This document shows positions 36,884 to 62,870 of a DNA stretch of 64,000 bases, in pieces; position 1 is the stretch's first letter; every line of letters starts with the position of its first letter. Source of the DNA: Patiria pectinifera. Lineage: Eukaryota; Echinodermata; Asteroidea; Valvatida; Asterinidae. The notes below the pieces were generated by a model, which made no database searches, was not told the origin of the DNA, and worked only from the letters and a program-made list of their open reading frames with translations. A program made the position numbers and the translations under genes. The stretch lies in NCBI GenBank assembly GCA_029964075.1, contig CM057145.1:2356001-2420000 (forward strand), written 5' to 3'.

Positions 36884-38188
36884 CTGAAATTTAAAATGGA
36901 AGGTAATCTTTAATTCAAGTTGCTGGCTTGCCGATTACTTGCTATAGACCATTATCACGTAGCCATTTTGATATTTTCCCCATTCAAATCAATGTAATCA
37001 AAGCGAGGCTGGAAGGCAAAATAGTCTGGTTCCTTTTCGCACAAAGACATTATCATTCAGTACTTATTGGATACAGGGAACATGACTGAAATGGTGGCAG
37101 CATGATAAAGGTATATACCTCCTCGTTTCGAATTATAATTATGTAGGCCTTCTTTTTCATTTACCGGTCACCAAAGTTCGTGTGGAGATTAAAGAATTGG
37201 CTCCAAAACAAATAAATTGGCAGCACGCCAGAAGTGGAATACTTCCAGGAAGTTGGTACACTCTGTAGTAGGGGTGATATAGTCTAGTCTGGTTCCCTGA
37301 TCTGACAATTTCCCGGCGACACCCAGTAAGTCTAAAATGAAGGTCAGGCATACAGTCCTTGGCTAAAAATAAACATGACGATATTGACGGCCTTTTTTCA
37401 AAGCTCGGCTTCGGTTCCGAATTCACTTTATCACTAATAACTTTTAGTTCCGATCAAATTTTTCAAAAGACATCACCTGTTCCATATATCATACAGTTTG
37501 ATATTTCTGTCAGAAAACATTGACGAATGTTAAACAGGACGCTGGGATACTGATGAGTTCGCGCTCTGATTAAACGGTCGTCAAATTCAAAATAGTACAT
37601 GACGCAGCAAAGCTCACCCCTCGTACGATCGGAGTGCATACTATGCACAAAATCGTCATTGAATTTCAAGTTTTCTAAGAGCGCGGATCTTCCTACACTT
37701 TATTTGACTAAATGGGGAGCCGCCAACACAGGGCTGGATAGCTCAGCCTGAGTTGGTAAAGTACCGGAACGGTAATCTGGAGGTCGGAATTTCAAACCCC
37801 GCTCCAGTAAATTTCTTTGTTCAACGTAATAAAAAGAGTCAACGTAAAGAAATAACAATAGACCATTATCATGTTGCGGCCATCTTTATTATTTTCCCCC
37901 ATTCAAATCAACGTAACCAAATCAAGGCTGGAAGGAAAAAAAGTCTGCCGGTTCCTTTTTGAACACACACAAAAATATCTTCAGTACTGTTATTGGATAC
38001 AAGGAACATGACTGAAATGGTGGCAGCATGATACAGGTCTAAACTCAGAAAGGGAATGGTAGTAGACTCACTTGCAGATGTTTATCCTCCATCATGTACA
38101 CAACCGCAACATCTTTCTTGTTAGGGATCGGAGCGCTCTTCTCCGGCAGCATCGCCACAGCTGTCGACATGGTGTTCCTTGGTAACAT
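36407..38188 (-). CDS. Paralogue of the BRICHOS gene: transmembrane protein without visible BRICHOS domain
   Basis: Two exons, 38188-38072 and 36883-36407, join in phase 0 to a 197-residue protein. The N-terminal exon reads MLPRNTMSTAVAMLPEKSAP and ends EDKHLQ. The second begins VSVDHDHGRNRRAAYCACAV and continues as a membrane span (VLTSLILVAGTLGIVTIVL), almost identical in its core to the gene at 5348-9583. After the span come EIPEAPP and KIDDGGLWPPEP, shared with the longer gene, then a Ser/Glu/Asp-rich stalk ending MYYDSG and a TAA stop. The larger gene splices from a Ser-Gly codon pair to its next exon; here TAA follows the Ser-Gly directly. It may be a truncated membrane protein, a 3'-exon-loss pseudogene, or one end of an unusual splice form. 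Confidence 0.65.
36945..37118 (+). mobile_element. Short inverted-repeat element (about 175 bp)
   Basis: The ends GACCATTATCACGTAGCCAT and ATGGTGGCAGCATGATAAAG are inverted repeats. It lies in the intron of the short paralogue. Other copies are at 37857-38041 and 25196-25372. Confidence 0.75.
37732..37815 (+). mobile_element. tRNA-like SINE head
   Basis: GGCTGGATAGCTCAGCCTGA then GTTGGTAAAGTACCGGAACGG, GGAGGTCGGAATTTCAAACCC and TTCTTTGTTCAACGTAATAA follow the same order as 20484-20560. The A box carries a 6-base insertion. Confidence 0.75.
37857..38041 (+). mobile_element. Short inverted-repeat element (about 185 bp)
   Basis: The ends GACCATTATCATGTTGCGGC and TGGCAGCATGATACAGGTCT are inverted repeats. 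It stands about 30 bases from the splice donor of the exon at 38072-38188. Confidence 0.75.
38072..38188 (-). CDS. Paralogue exon 1: cytosolic N-terminus
   Basis: ATG at 38188, chosen because MLPRNT aligns with MFPKRT of the other first exon; the frame is open upstream to another ATG at 38266. Donor CAA|GTGAGT. It gives 39 codons, phase 0. Confidence 0.7.
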
Positions 38189-40424
38189 ACCTGAACTGGG
38201 CTGTCGTTCACCAGCAACTTTAACCAGCACTTTTAACAACAGGTGAGAAGATAAATCGACCGACATACAACCAAGGCTTACAAGTTCTGCTAGAGTTTGA
38301 CGAAGCTGTATGCTGCTATATTGGACCCGAATGCAAAAGACCAGGCTGGTGGCCCTGGGACCAAGTCATGCACCGACTACTGACTGCCTTAGACGCCGAT
38401 TATCCTGGACAGAAACTTTTGGTTTGGCTAGACTATAGGCAGGCCTAGTATTGTTTGTCTATAAGCATAATGATTGTCTCATGCATGACCAGTTAATTAA
38501 GCTGCAGACTGGTACAGACCTGCACAATAACAAGTGTGCGTTTCCGGATCCATATCCTGTTTTTCTTGTTGTGCAAAGTTCCTTCCTATTATGCGGGGTC
38601 AGAAACTCGGCTCAGAATCACATTTCACACTGTATAGCCTGCATTGAACTTGTAATATTTTCTTCTCTTATTTTACCTTCCAATCCCAGCGAGGTTGATA
38701 AAATGTAGACCATCAGCTTAAAATGTGAAATGAAATTTGAATTTTAAAGGATGATAACTTTTACTTTGTGTGAAACACCGGGGACTTTTTTTTGGACCAA
38801 GTTATCAACTTGGAGGGCAAGGGCGTCAATCACTTCTCAAAAGTTTGGGGCCATAACTTGATGAGCACTAATGCGAGCGCGTAGCGCGAAGCCCTCGGTG
38901 TGGGATTCTAGGTGCTCTGTTTTGGATTCTAGATGCTCTGTGGTGCGATCTGAGGCAATTTCTGACCACAAAAACCTTTATTTTTTTAGGCAAAAGATGA
39001 TCGTTTTTGAGTTTAGGCTACAATTTTGATTCCAGGACGAAAAAGTGGGGGGGGGGGGGCTAAGGATATGAAACATCCCCAACTTTAAAAGTGTGTGGGG
39101 GAAGGGGAACCTGTTCCCCCCCCCCGGCCCCCGGCTCCCACCGATTGACGCCGCCTGTTGGAGGCTGAGGGTGTTTGACAGGAACGTGCAGCCGTTTATT
39201 ATATAGACCTTCCTTTCCCGACACATTATGGTTGACATTTTTAAACTGTGGAAGGTCAACGTCGCAAAAATAGAAGAATGGTTGTTAATGTTTCCAAACA
39301 TTTCACTGGACTGTTCACAACTTACCAACAATAACCAATAAACGCTACCAATTCGACGTAAAACAATGCAAGTGCACAATTAGCTGGCCGTTTAGCATGA
39401 AATGATTACAACTCACTTAGTCGTGAGTGTCAATTGAAATAAACGATTTTGCCGTTTGTTGAACGTCACAATGCAAACTTAGTGACCTTGATGATACGTA
39501 CTGCGACTCCGTCCTCCCTCACTGGAGACCGAAAAAGTGACATAGGACATCAGGCAGGAGTTGGCCAAGGTGATGTAGAGTGCACAGGTGGGGATTTTAA
39601 GGTCTGTTACGAACGAACTAACGAAGAAGCAGTTGCAGCGCAATACATACCACGTGACTATACAATTTATGCACATTATGTTGCCTCCGCCGGTGACTGC
39701 TCTATGTTCCGACACCCTATGTTCCGACAACTCAACCTATGTCCGACACCCTTATATTCCCGACACCCCTAAGCTCCGACACCCTATTATCGCGACAACC
39801 TGCACATAAGATTGTGTTACTTTCCGTGATGGTTAGGGTTAGGGTAATTAGGATGAGAATATGTGCAGTCGGAACATATGGGGTGTCGGAACATATAGAG
39901 GCGCAACCGTTGCCCGATGGGCCATTCACAAAATGTTCATAATCCCCCCCCCCCCAAAAAAATCTTTGTTCTTTCTCTAGCATTTTCTCAATGCATCATT
40001 TTTTTTGAGGTTGGACATTTGCCCACTTTACGCCATTGATACCACTGCAGGCCCCCATTTTGTTAAATGTGTATTAAATAATTAGCAAATATGACTTTTT
40101 TTTCTCCCTTATTTTTTATATCAAACACCCCTTTCTTGAAAGCTAGATCCGCTCCTGCCTTGTGCCGTTAAATTCAGGAAAATTTAATTTTGTTTATTTG
40201 TTTTTAATTTAAATTCTTATTACAGCCATTCAAAAGACATCCAATACAAAAGCAAATATAATAATAGCATTCAGTGCATTTTTGGCTCCTGCTGTTGCAT
40301 GTGTTCTAGTTTACGACTACTTGAGTGAAATCAACCTGCTTTGTGCATAGCGCCCTCATGTGATTCCTCCCTGCAGAATTAAAAACACAAACCAGACGTC
40401 ACATCGACAAAATATTGCTGTGTC
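38189..40424. other. Intergenic region between divergent genes
   Basis: It separates the minus-strand paralogue from plus-strand HTATIP2, so promoters of both should lie here. Seen inside: a G run at 39048-39058 facing a C run at 39117-39125, repeated TCCGACACCC words with an inverted partner (39710-39900), a short GGTTAGGGTTAGGGT telomere-like motif at 39832-39846, and a C run near 39945-39955. No gene is recognised. Confidence 0.6.
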
Positions 40425-54904
<14,480 letters not shown>

Positions 54905-54914
54905 ACTCTAGCAT

Positions 54915-55388
54915 ATACAGCACTAGCCCCATAAATGTGGCCTATTTACTGGACTGCCTCCGTAAACATAGGCCACACATCCACATGTACAAAAACGTGT
55001 CGCACTTTGCCAAATTTTGATTTTCACATTTAGGCTTAGTTTGTGGATTTTTTTTTGCTTTAGAAGCATACTCACCCTCTTTATAGGCTAATCAGAAAGT
55101 GCTGCCTTTTTCAGATGTATATTTTTCGTGAAATTTCCAGATTTATTTTTACACGTTTGCGTATCAAAATTTCAACATGAAATTTCACAAAAATTTGACA
55201 TCTGAAAAAGGCAGCACTTTCTGATTAGCCTATAAAGAGGGTGAGTATGCTTCTGAAGCAAAAAAATCCTACAAACTAAGCCTAAATGTGAAAATCAAAA
55301 TTTGGCAAAGTCGACACGATTTTTGTACATGTGGATGTGTGGCCTATGTTTACGGAGGCAGTCAAGTAAATAGGCCACATTCATGGGG
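54915..55388. mobile_element. Fold-back element inserted beside the HTATIP2 stop codon
   Basis: Arms of about 200 bases (54921-55120 and 55197-55388) are inverted copies, e.g. GCCCCATAAATGTGGCCTAT on the left. CTAGACTCTAGCAT flanks it at 54901-54914 and 55389-55402, a 14-bp direct repeat that includes the TAG stop. It therefore sits in the 3' UTR. Confidence 0.85.
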
Positions 55389-55418
55389 CTAGACTCTAGC
55401 ATGAAACACCCCCCTCAA

Positions 55419-56211
55419 AAAAAAAAAAAAAAAAAAAAAAATAACAGCAGCTGCAACATACAAGAACCACATTAAACCAGAATTGCTGATTGTCCACAGT
55501 GGACAATACAACTGTTTTTTTCCCAAGAAGTTGTTAAATGTGGTTGATTTTTGAAGGAAGGCCTATCAATTCGAGCGATTCACAATGCGCCACCAAGAGA
55601 TAGCCACGGAGAGTTCATTGTTCCCAGTGCATTGTGGCAGATATTCAACAAATTCGCAGCGCGGGACATGAATTTGTTTGTTTTTTCCAGTCAGTAGTTT
55701 CATATAAGCGTATGGTTTGAGTTTATGTTTGCCCTGTTCGTTTTTTCCATATGGTGTTTTTTTTTGTAAGACGGCAGAATGCTATGACCCAGTCTATAAC
55801 AAATTAGCTTAAGTTGTCTACTGACACTCATTCAAATGGGCAATGTTTTGTCGACCGTAAACTTGAAAAATTGACTCTCCATGGCAAACGCTTTGTGGCG
55901 CACTGCATTGTGAATCGCCCCAATTGATTTCATTTCTTTAATATCTAATTTATTGAAAACACAGTAAAGAAACATCAGAATTGAAACATGGAACACTTAT
56001 TTTAGTAAAAAGAAAAAGCAAAGCAATGATTCTTTAAGAAAAAAAAAATCTTTAAGAAATTATTAATTCACGTAATTTTGTGTTAATACATTTGATCGTA
56101 TTCAAACTTTTTCCATCTGTGTAACAGTTGTTTAACATTCTAGTGAAAAAAATATGTCACATTGTCACATTCGTTGTATGTAATTAAAAGTCGATATTTG
56201 TGTAAACCATA
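55419..56211. other. Probable end of HTATIP2 3' UTR and non-coding DNA
   Basis: There is a run of about 23 A at 55419-55441, then ATTAAA at 55471-55476, a possible but unproven polyadenylation signal. Nothing else is recognised. Confidence 0.4.
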
Positions 56212-56790
56212 ATTAAGATTATGACACCTCACCCGCAGATTCTGTGTCTTGATTGGCCGAGAGCGAGTCACATGATACTTTCTATTTTTGCTATCTTTCT
56301 GTGCACGGCCAAAAGTACTATACCCGTAGCAACCAAATTACTATACCATAGCAACCAAAGTACTATTTCCACGGCGCGGTATTTGTGTGCAAATGCATGC
56401 TGGTGTGCGCGTTGGGCGTTGCGCGTAGCGCGTTTTGTTCCAAAGAGAGCGCACCACAGAGTTGGGTTCAAACATTTCGCGAAAGGGGTAGTTTAGAAGA
56501 GCGAAATACATTTTCCACCAATTTTGTGTTGTAATTGAAGTTTATTTCAACTGTGCTCAGCTTTAAATAATTTAAAATATTAAAATCACGCAGAATCTGT
56601 GGGTGAAGTGTTATAAAACAAATATTGAATGCTTTATCTCGTGGTGAAGTAAGACTAGCCTCCCTCGGTGATCCATGGAGCATTCTATTTTCCCTCGGCT
56701 TCGCCTCGGGAAAATAGCATGTCCATGGATCACCTAGGGAGGCTAGTTTTACTACACCACTCGAAACATTCAATATTTGTATACTATAAA
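56212..56790. mobile_element. Nested inverted-repeat elements
   Basis: CACCTCACCCGCAGATTCTG at 56225-56244 is inverted as CAGAATCTGTGGGTGAAGTG at 56591-56610. To its right a hairpin (56620-56780) pairs AATATTGAATG arms with CATTCAATATT and contains CCTCGGCTTCGCCTCGGG at its centre, similar to the hairpin at 46362-46433. Confidence 0.6.
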
Positions 56791-56799
56791 TCACGTATA

Positions 56800-57032
56800 C
56801 TCTCTAAATTCCAAAGAGTGAAATTAGGGACTAGACGTTTTAGAGTGAAAATCACTCTCATTTTCGATTGACAAAAAAAAAAAAGAACCACTTCAGTCAA
56901 AGCTCGAGTGAAAAATCGATCTTCACGATTAAAGAAATTTCACTTTAAAAAACGCCTAGTCCCTAGTTTCCGACTATGGGAGTGAATCTTCACTCGAATG
57001 GAGTGAATTGTCACTCTTTGGAATTTAGAGAG
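56800..57032. mobile_element. Tc1/mariner-like MITE (233 bp), copy 2
   Basis: CTCTCTAAATTCCAAAGAGT and its complement form the ends, with TA on both sides. It is the sister of 5857-6083. Confidence 0.85.
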
Positions 57033-57600
57033 TACATTTTGAAGTATAAAAAGATGTGTATTTTTAATCTCAATTTACGACAAATTTTACAAACACTTGT
57101 GACTTATGGATTGGTGGCTGTGAGATTTCCAGCGGGAGGATTTGCCAAATTAAATAATATATGATAGAGTCCCTTTTAATGGACAAGGGACAAGCGATAA
57201 GTCACATTTTGATTTTTAAACAAGATATTAATGCAATTTTTTTAATTCGAGATTAATTTGCTATTTTAAATCTGTTTATCTGTACGTCGTCTGTTTTAAT
57301 GTAGGGTTGTAATTTTGTGTGGTTTTAATTCATTGGGTTATTTTATGGTAATGTATTTTATTATGTCTTTTATTGTGTGTTTTTTTTGGTAATTTTTGTA
57401 ATTATTATATCATGTTTTTATGTAATTCAGGGCCCCCAGGGAGAACAGTTCATTGACAACTGATGGGGCTACCCTGGTAAAATAACACGAAATAAATAAA
57501 TATACATGTGTATAAATAAATAAAACATAACTCTTGATTGCAAAGGGCATCTTGTTTCACCCTTTTTGTGTAAATCTCTACATGTCGGCTAATTGGTAGG
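57033..57600. other. AT-rich non-coding DNA
   Basis: No gene is recognised. The region is T-rich with AAATAAATAAATA-like stretches near 57488-57530. GGGCCCCCAGGGAGAACAGT at 57430-57449 resembles the tail of a widespread LINE or SINE, which I cannot confirm. Confidence 0.45.
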
Positions 57601-58299
57601 TTAAAGGTATAGTCCATCATTTGTAATTTGTGCATTTTGTTCGTTTGAAGCAACAAACGTGCTCACAATCTGAAGAATGGTGCTGAACAACTAACCTGAT
57701 GAAGTGTCAGCTCAGCTTCAGCTGTATATTCCGAGAAAAAAAACAACATTCTAAGATCCAGCGATGTAGTGCCTTGATGCTGGGCCTTGGCCTTAAGGCT
57801 GCCTTAAGGCTGGATTTTAGGGCCTTGGCCTTGGCCTCGAGGCTTGAGGGCAAAAGCCTTGGCCTTGGCCTTGAAGATTTAAGCCTTTGCTCCAACACTG
57901 CTAAGATCACGATTTCAAATTAAAAGTTGCTGAATCATGTTTTGAATTGGGCCTGAATTCAGCGTCCGAGACATGTTCTTACTGATGAGCCGATTGCAGC
58001 TACGCAATGTCGCGCACTGATCCGACGAATTAAAGCAACCGCACGCGCGTGTGCGTCGTATCAAAGCTTGCGCGCGCTTCGCCGAATAAAAAAAAACCTA
58101 ACTACTAACGGAAATACCAACGGTGCGTCTTAAGACGCACCGTTTGAAAGGCCTTCTTTCGTTAATTTCTTCAAAATGACAGCATGCCAGGGAGTTAAGT
58201 CCTATCTTCCAACCAAGTACATGTACTTGTCTCTCAACACTAATTATGTCAGTTACTTTTTGGATACATGTAGCTGCAAATGATGAACTGTAGCTTTAA
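57601..58299. mobile_element. Palindromic TTAA-type element, CTTAAG-core subtype (699 bp)
   Basis: The left end TTAAAGGTATAGTCCATCAT and right end CAAATGATGAACTGTAGCTTTAA are inverted. The central palindrome AACGGTGCGTCTTAAGACGC with complement is at 58119-58146. A CCTTGGCCTTGGCC-type simple repeat fills 57783-57870. Confidence 0.75.
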
Positions 58300-59150
58300 G
58301 CCACGGATCCTCTACACAAGGATAAACGACTGCCCCAAATTTCTGATTAGATGCGTGATAAGGCACTTGCGCATCGTGCGTGCGCAGCCTAGGGCGACCA
58401 CGTGGACTCGGGGCATCAGCCAGTTCACCGTATAAGATGTCCTTAGGGAGGCGACCGTCATCCATTCTGCGAACATGACCGGTCCATCGAAGGTGACGTA
58501 CTCTTAGCATGGTGAACATATCAGTTGCTCCCGTGAGAGCAAGGATGGAGGAGTTCAGAACGCGGTCTTTAGTATGGAACGAAGGCAACGGAAGTGAAAT
58601 GAATTTAAGCGTCGCTCCTGGCGGCTGTACGTGGCCCAAGTCTCGCTGCAGTAAAGTAGGACGCTCAGTACGCAAGCTGTGTACACACGGATCTTAAGGT
58701 TGATGGAGAGGTCCCGGTTGCGTAATTTTTTTCCTAGGAGGGTTAGGGGCAATGTTATGAATAATTCAGTTTTTCCTTTGAATCATTGCAAGACTTAGGT
58801 TCTCGTTCTATTTTCCCCTTAATTTAAAATCATCTCAGTGATAAATTTGGAGAAGAAAAATAGCTGATGAAAATGAGCAGCGACGACGTGGATTCGAACC
58901 GGGATCTGTGCGTCTATAAGCTCATCTCGCTATCCACTAGGCTACTGTGTGGTAGCTCGACGACAACCGTTCTTTAAAATGCTTTAATGTATTGTAACTA
59001 GTTGAGTAACTAACAACAATGCTGTTGATGTCATTGTCCGTTCTCATGGATAAACATGAATTATTCATGACATTGCCCCTAACCCTCTTAGGAATAAAAA
59101 TTACGCGTCCCGGTTGTCCCACACGCGGGAACGAAGCTGACCAAAGGGGT
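58300..59150 (-). pseudogene. Non-LTR retrotransposon fragment (3' end of reverse transcriptase ORF), interrupted
   Basis: The minus strand encodes the typical C-terminal end of LINE ORF2. FGQLRSRVWDN lies near 59150-59117, then RDLSINLKIRVYTACVLSVL and YCSETWATYSRQERR, then after a frameshift near 58580 TDMFTMLRVRHLRWTGHVRR and MDDGRLPKDILYGELA. The element is cut by an insertion (58721-59106) and lacks the catalytic part of the reverse transcriptase. Clade (RTE, CR1 or other) is not determined. Confidence 0.85.
58721..59106. mobile_element. Inverted-repeat element carrying a tRNA-like sequence, inserted in the LINE (386 bp)
   Basis: The ends CGTAATTTTTTTCCTAGGAG and the right end finishing TCTTAGGAATAAAAATTACG are inverted for nearly 50 bases. 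GTCCCGGTTG at 58711-58720 and 59107-59116 is a 10-bp target duplication. Inside, on the minus strand at about 58870-58955, GTAGCCTAGTGGATAGCGAG and CCCGGTTCGAATCCACG have tRNA A and B box form. Confidence 0.85.
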
Positions 59151-59338
59151 GGTGATCTTAAACAAAAATAACAAAAACACATATTGACCGTTTTAGCCGA
59201 TTTTCGTTGTTTTTTGTTGTTAAAATTTTATCTAATTTTATCACATAAATACTGTCTGTTTGCAATGTTTTTACAATTCAGATTATACCTTGTTAAATAA
59301 ATAACCTAGCATATCAGCATGCAGATTTGAATACTTTT

Positions 59339-60220
59339 TTATAACAATAATTTGTTTTTTTTTTCAAGCTTCTCTTTTTTCAAAGTAGGGATTTTTGCTG
59401 GTGGTTTTATACTAAGGGAATAAATGTGTGATCCGGAGGTTTTTATCACTCTGTTTAAGACCACTTAGAGTCTGGGTGCTGATAATTACCCGAGATTTGA
59501 AAACTTTTTTATAACAATAAGTTTTTTTTGTTTTCAAGCTTCTCTTTTTTCAAAGTAGGGATTTTTGCTGGTGGTTTTATACTAAGGGAATAAATGTGTG
59601 ATCCGGAGGTTTTTATCACTCTGTTTAAGACCACTTAGAGTCTGGGTGCTGATAATTACCCGAGCCGGAGGCGAGGGTAATTATCAGCACCCAGACTCTA
59701 AGCGGTCTTAAACAGAGTGATAAATACCGACGGAGCACATATTTATTCCCATTCATAAATACCTTTTCGGTAAAAGAAAATTATATAATTCGTTCAAAAA
59801 ATCCGATTTTGTTCAACAAATTCACTTTATGTTTTTTTAAACATCCCTCTTGCAAAATAATGGATTGTTCAGCTGGCGAGTAAGATGTAAACAACCCTTT
59901 TATGGAGATTGACGCGCGCGTATCATGTTCTGCGCGATGTCGCGCAGAACGCACCTGGCGCGTTGCGTTTTGAATTAGAACTATAACATTCTGACTCCCT
60001 GGTAGTGTTGCGCATGCCTACGTGAGGATTGTGAACGTTCAACCAATGAAACGATAAGAGGCACTGGATTTTTAGGAGTCCACATTTTATTGTGACACTG
60101 GAAAAGTGTTTAAGACCAGCTAGCCATGTCTTTATCATCCGTTTAAGACCGGCCACGTGACGGGCTCTCGACCAATAGGAATGCGTAAACTGTCTTAGGT
60201 ATTTATGAATAAAGGTTTAA
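59339..60220 (+). mobile_element. Long repeat with internal hairpin, copy 2, with local duplication
   Basis: It matches 44711-45345 from AGGGAATAAATGTGTG to GACCGGCCACGTGACGGGCT. The first about 170 bases (59339-59502) are duplicated at 59508-59675, including AAGCTTCTCTTTTTTCAAAG. The hairpin is complete only in the second repeat. Confidence 0.8.
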
Positions 60221-60247
60221 AGGTTTGCACGTTTCTGTGGTAAGCCG

Positions 60248-60289
60248 TACCTCTAGGGGCGATCAGTTGCGGTCGCCCCTAGAGGTATG
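60248..60289. repeat. Perfect short hairpin
   Basis: TACCTCTAGGGGCGATCAGT pairs with the CGCCCCTAGAGGTA segment after a short loop. No neighbouring gene explains it. Confidence 0.75.
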
Positions 60290-61267
60290 AGTGTGTCTGT
60301 GGTCATCTCAAGCTCTATTAATACCAGTCATGTATCGAACTGAAATTACATCTGGTATTTGTTAACAACCTGTTGAATATCAAGAGTACTAACCTTGCCC
60401 TTTTCTTCAAAACTGGGCAAAATTTGACTTTTCCAAAGAGCTAAACATTGTAAGGGGTTAAACTTGCTCTTTTGATCAAAATTGGGCAACGTTTGACTTT
60501 TTTTAACACCTAAACATTGTATTTTTTTTTTTACATTGGCCTATCTAAAACAGAAACTGTTCCACTTAAACATCATGTAATTGGGTCATTGGTAAACAGC
60601 AGCCGCTCCTCTGTGATAGCGAAATCAAATTGTAATGTAAACATTAACACCACAGTTTGTAAATGTTTCACAGTTTACCTGAACTGAACACAAATGAACA
60701 TGTCACTCGGCCAACTTGGAAAAAAAAAATTAGCAACAGGTGGTGACCAGCTTAGAATGGACCGATCCAGTAAGCCCCGCCCACCGCGCACGTGGGCAAA
60801 TTAACACGTGCTCCTCTCCAATGCCACACTGCATTTTCCTGCCGCGCGCATCATACGCGCGTGCACGCATGTCGGACTTTTGTGCACGCATGTCGGACAT
60901 AAATCACGGCTGTGATTGGTCAGAATACCATGGGGCGGTGCTTACTGGATCGGTCCATTGAAGACAATGCTTGTAACTGCCGCAATATGAATCCACTAGT
61001 TTGAGATTCTTGATTTCACACTCTTCTGAATGTATCTGCACGTCAGGTTTTGATACTATAGGAGTCAGATTTATATCACGCAGTGTTTGAACATAACAAC
61101 ACATGGCCAACTAAACCTGTTTTGTTTTTGCTGAAATCCTTTTCTATTTTCTTCAACTGCATTATCAATGGCTTTCTTTTCAAATGTATTGTTTATGATT
61201 TGGTGTGCCGCAACAGCGGTACTTTAAGGGGCTGTGTATTAAACGAGACCAAAGGGTTTGCAACAAA
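60290..61267. other. Non-coding; contains a repeat shared with the 2.4-kb hAT-like element
   Basis: 60755-60850 (ATCCAGTAAGC...CACGTGGGCAAATTAACACG) is the inverted counterpart of 49295-49385. TTGGGCAAA-type words repeat at 60408-60500. No gene is recognised. Confidence 0.6.
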
Positions 61268-62020
61268 CAATGATACAAGCAAGGAATTTGGCACACTAGG
61301 CAGAGTATGTCACGAGAATTTGGTTATTCGCTCCGTTCACAAGTACCACCATCGGCAAAGTTGGGGGGGGGGGTGACCGACCGACGCCATCTTGCCTGAC
61401 TGCAATTTTGCCGCGACGCGCGGCCGTACTACTGCGTGTACATAGTACAAATCCCCTGGTGTACGTGCGACACACAAGGGACGGTGCGCGTCAACCAGCA
61501 AAATGTCCCGCCCATGGAACGTAGTTTCTAGGTAAGAGGGCACCATCTTTCGTTTGCGCACGGAGCCCATAGGGTCGCAGATTTGTCATTTGAAGAAAAA
61601 ATAGGTACAATAACAAGCAAGGCAGCCATTTTGAACATGTTGAGAATTGCTTGCTATTCTACCTATATTGTCAAAAGGACAAATCAATGGCTCTATGGGC
61701 TCCGTGCGCCAACGAAAGAGGGCGCCCTTTTAGCTAGCAACGACGTCCCATGGGCGGGACATTTAGCTGGCCGACGCGCACCGCTCATTGTGTGTGACGC
61801 ACGTGCAGCAGGGGATTTGTACTATGTACACGCAGTGATACATGGTACGGCCGCGTGTCGCGGCAAAATTGCAGTCAAGCAAGATGGTGTCGGTCGGTCA
61901 CCCCCAACTGTTCCTTCTTTGCCAGTGAGGGGGGTACTTGTGAACGGAGCGGATAGCCAAAAATACTTCTTAAGATATACTCTGACTGTGTGCCTAATTC
62001 CATGCTTGTATCATCGAAGG
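61268..62020. mobile_element. Large fold-back element (about 750 bp, arms about 300 bp)
   Basis: The left arm from AATGATACAAGCAAGGAATT through TCGCTCCGTTCACAAGTACC to GCGCACGGAGCCCATAG is repeated inverted from 61690 to about 62020. The loop (61574-61689) is short. The arms are CpG-rich. The long plus-strand frame 61583-62107 is an artefact of the arm. Confidence 0.85.
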
Positions 62021-62860
62021 CACAATTCCCCCAAATATTTTCCCTATCTGCCCCACTACATGCTGCAAACCTCCCATTCATTTGGCCGACTATTATCCGG
62101 CATCTAATTTCAAACGCGGAATAACCTTGGCTCATTACGGAAACCACGTAATTTTACACGTTAACAGTGTGTTGTGTGATTTCAGAGGAAATAAATGTTT
62201 CCATCAATGAATGTCAGACGTCTCCTTAGCAAAAGAAAAAAAAAAACTTCTGCAAATCAATTCTGGAGACAATCGAAAGACTTACATGTCACCGAACGTA
62301 GCATTTGTTATGTATACGTGTTTTGGTAACCAATTAACTTATAAGTATGAAATGGACGCGCTAATACTGTGTTGATCATCCCAAAAGATCACGCGAGCAG
62401 CGAGGAAAAAGTTTCAGTTTGAACAAAAAGTTCACCAGCTGCCGTAGAGTTTGCTATTTTTTTCAAATCATTTCTTATGACTGACAGGTTTTTAAAAAAA
62501 TGATAACAGGTAACAAGAAGTGTGGGCGCAGCAAATTTCGTTTTAAATGTACATACAAACCACCGATCCGATGTTTATTTCAATTATTTGCTGTTCAATC
62601 ATAAACATTGACACAAATACGCACGGAGAGACAAAGAGCTATAACTCAGCTTTAAAACTGAAATTAAGCACGACTGAACATATGCAGATGGTTTGTTCGA
62701 AAGCTCTATTTACCGAGCACGTGGGCAACGTCAAACCAATATTTGTCATTTACTTTTTGGTCGAGTTTCCAAACAAGCAAGGGACATGCAAGGTGGAAAC
62801 AAAGGGTTTGAATCAAACCAAAAGTACACAATGTTGCTCGAACGTTCGTGACAAACTGTG
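62021..62860. other. Upstream region of the last gene, nothing recognised
   Basis: There is no exon or repeat with clear ends. It probably includes regulatory DNA of the gene at 62950. Confidence 0.5.
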
Positions 62861-62870
62861 CCAGAAATCT

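Noticed and set aside
39832..39846. Interstitial telomere array
   Set aside because: Only about two and a half TTAGGG-like units, too short to mean more than chance.
58555..58752. Start of the LINE frame at the methionine near 58752
   Set aside because: The first residues come from the inserted 386-bp element. The LINE frame itself continues on the other side of the insertion near 59117.
61583..62107. 174-codon plus-strand frame
   Set aside because: It runs through one arm of a fold-back element and has no recognisable motif.
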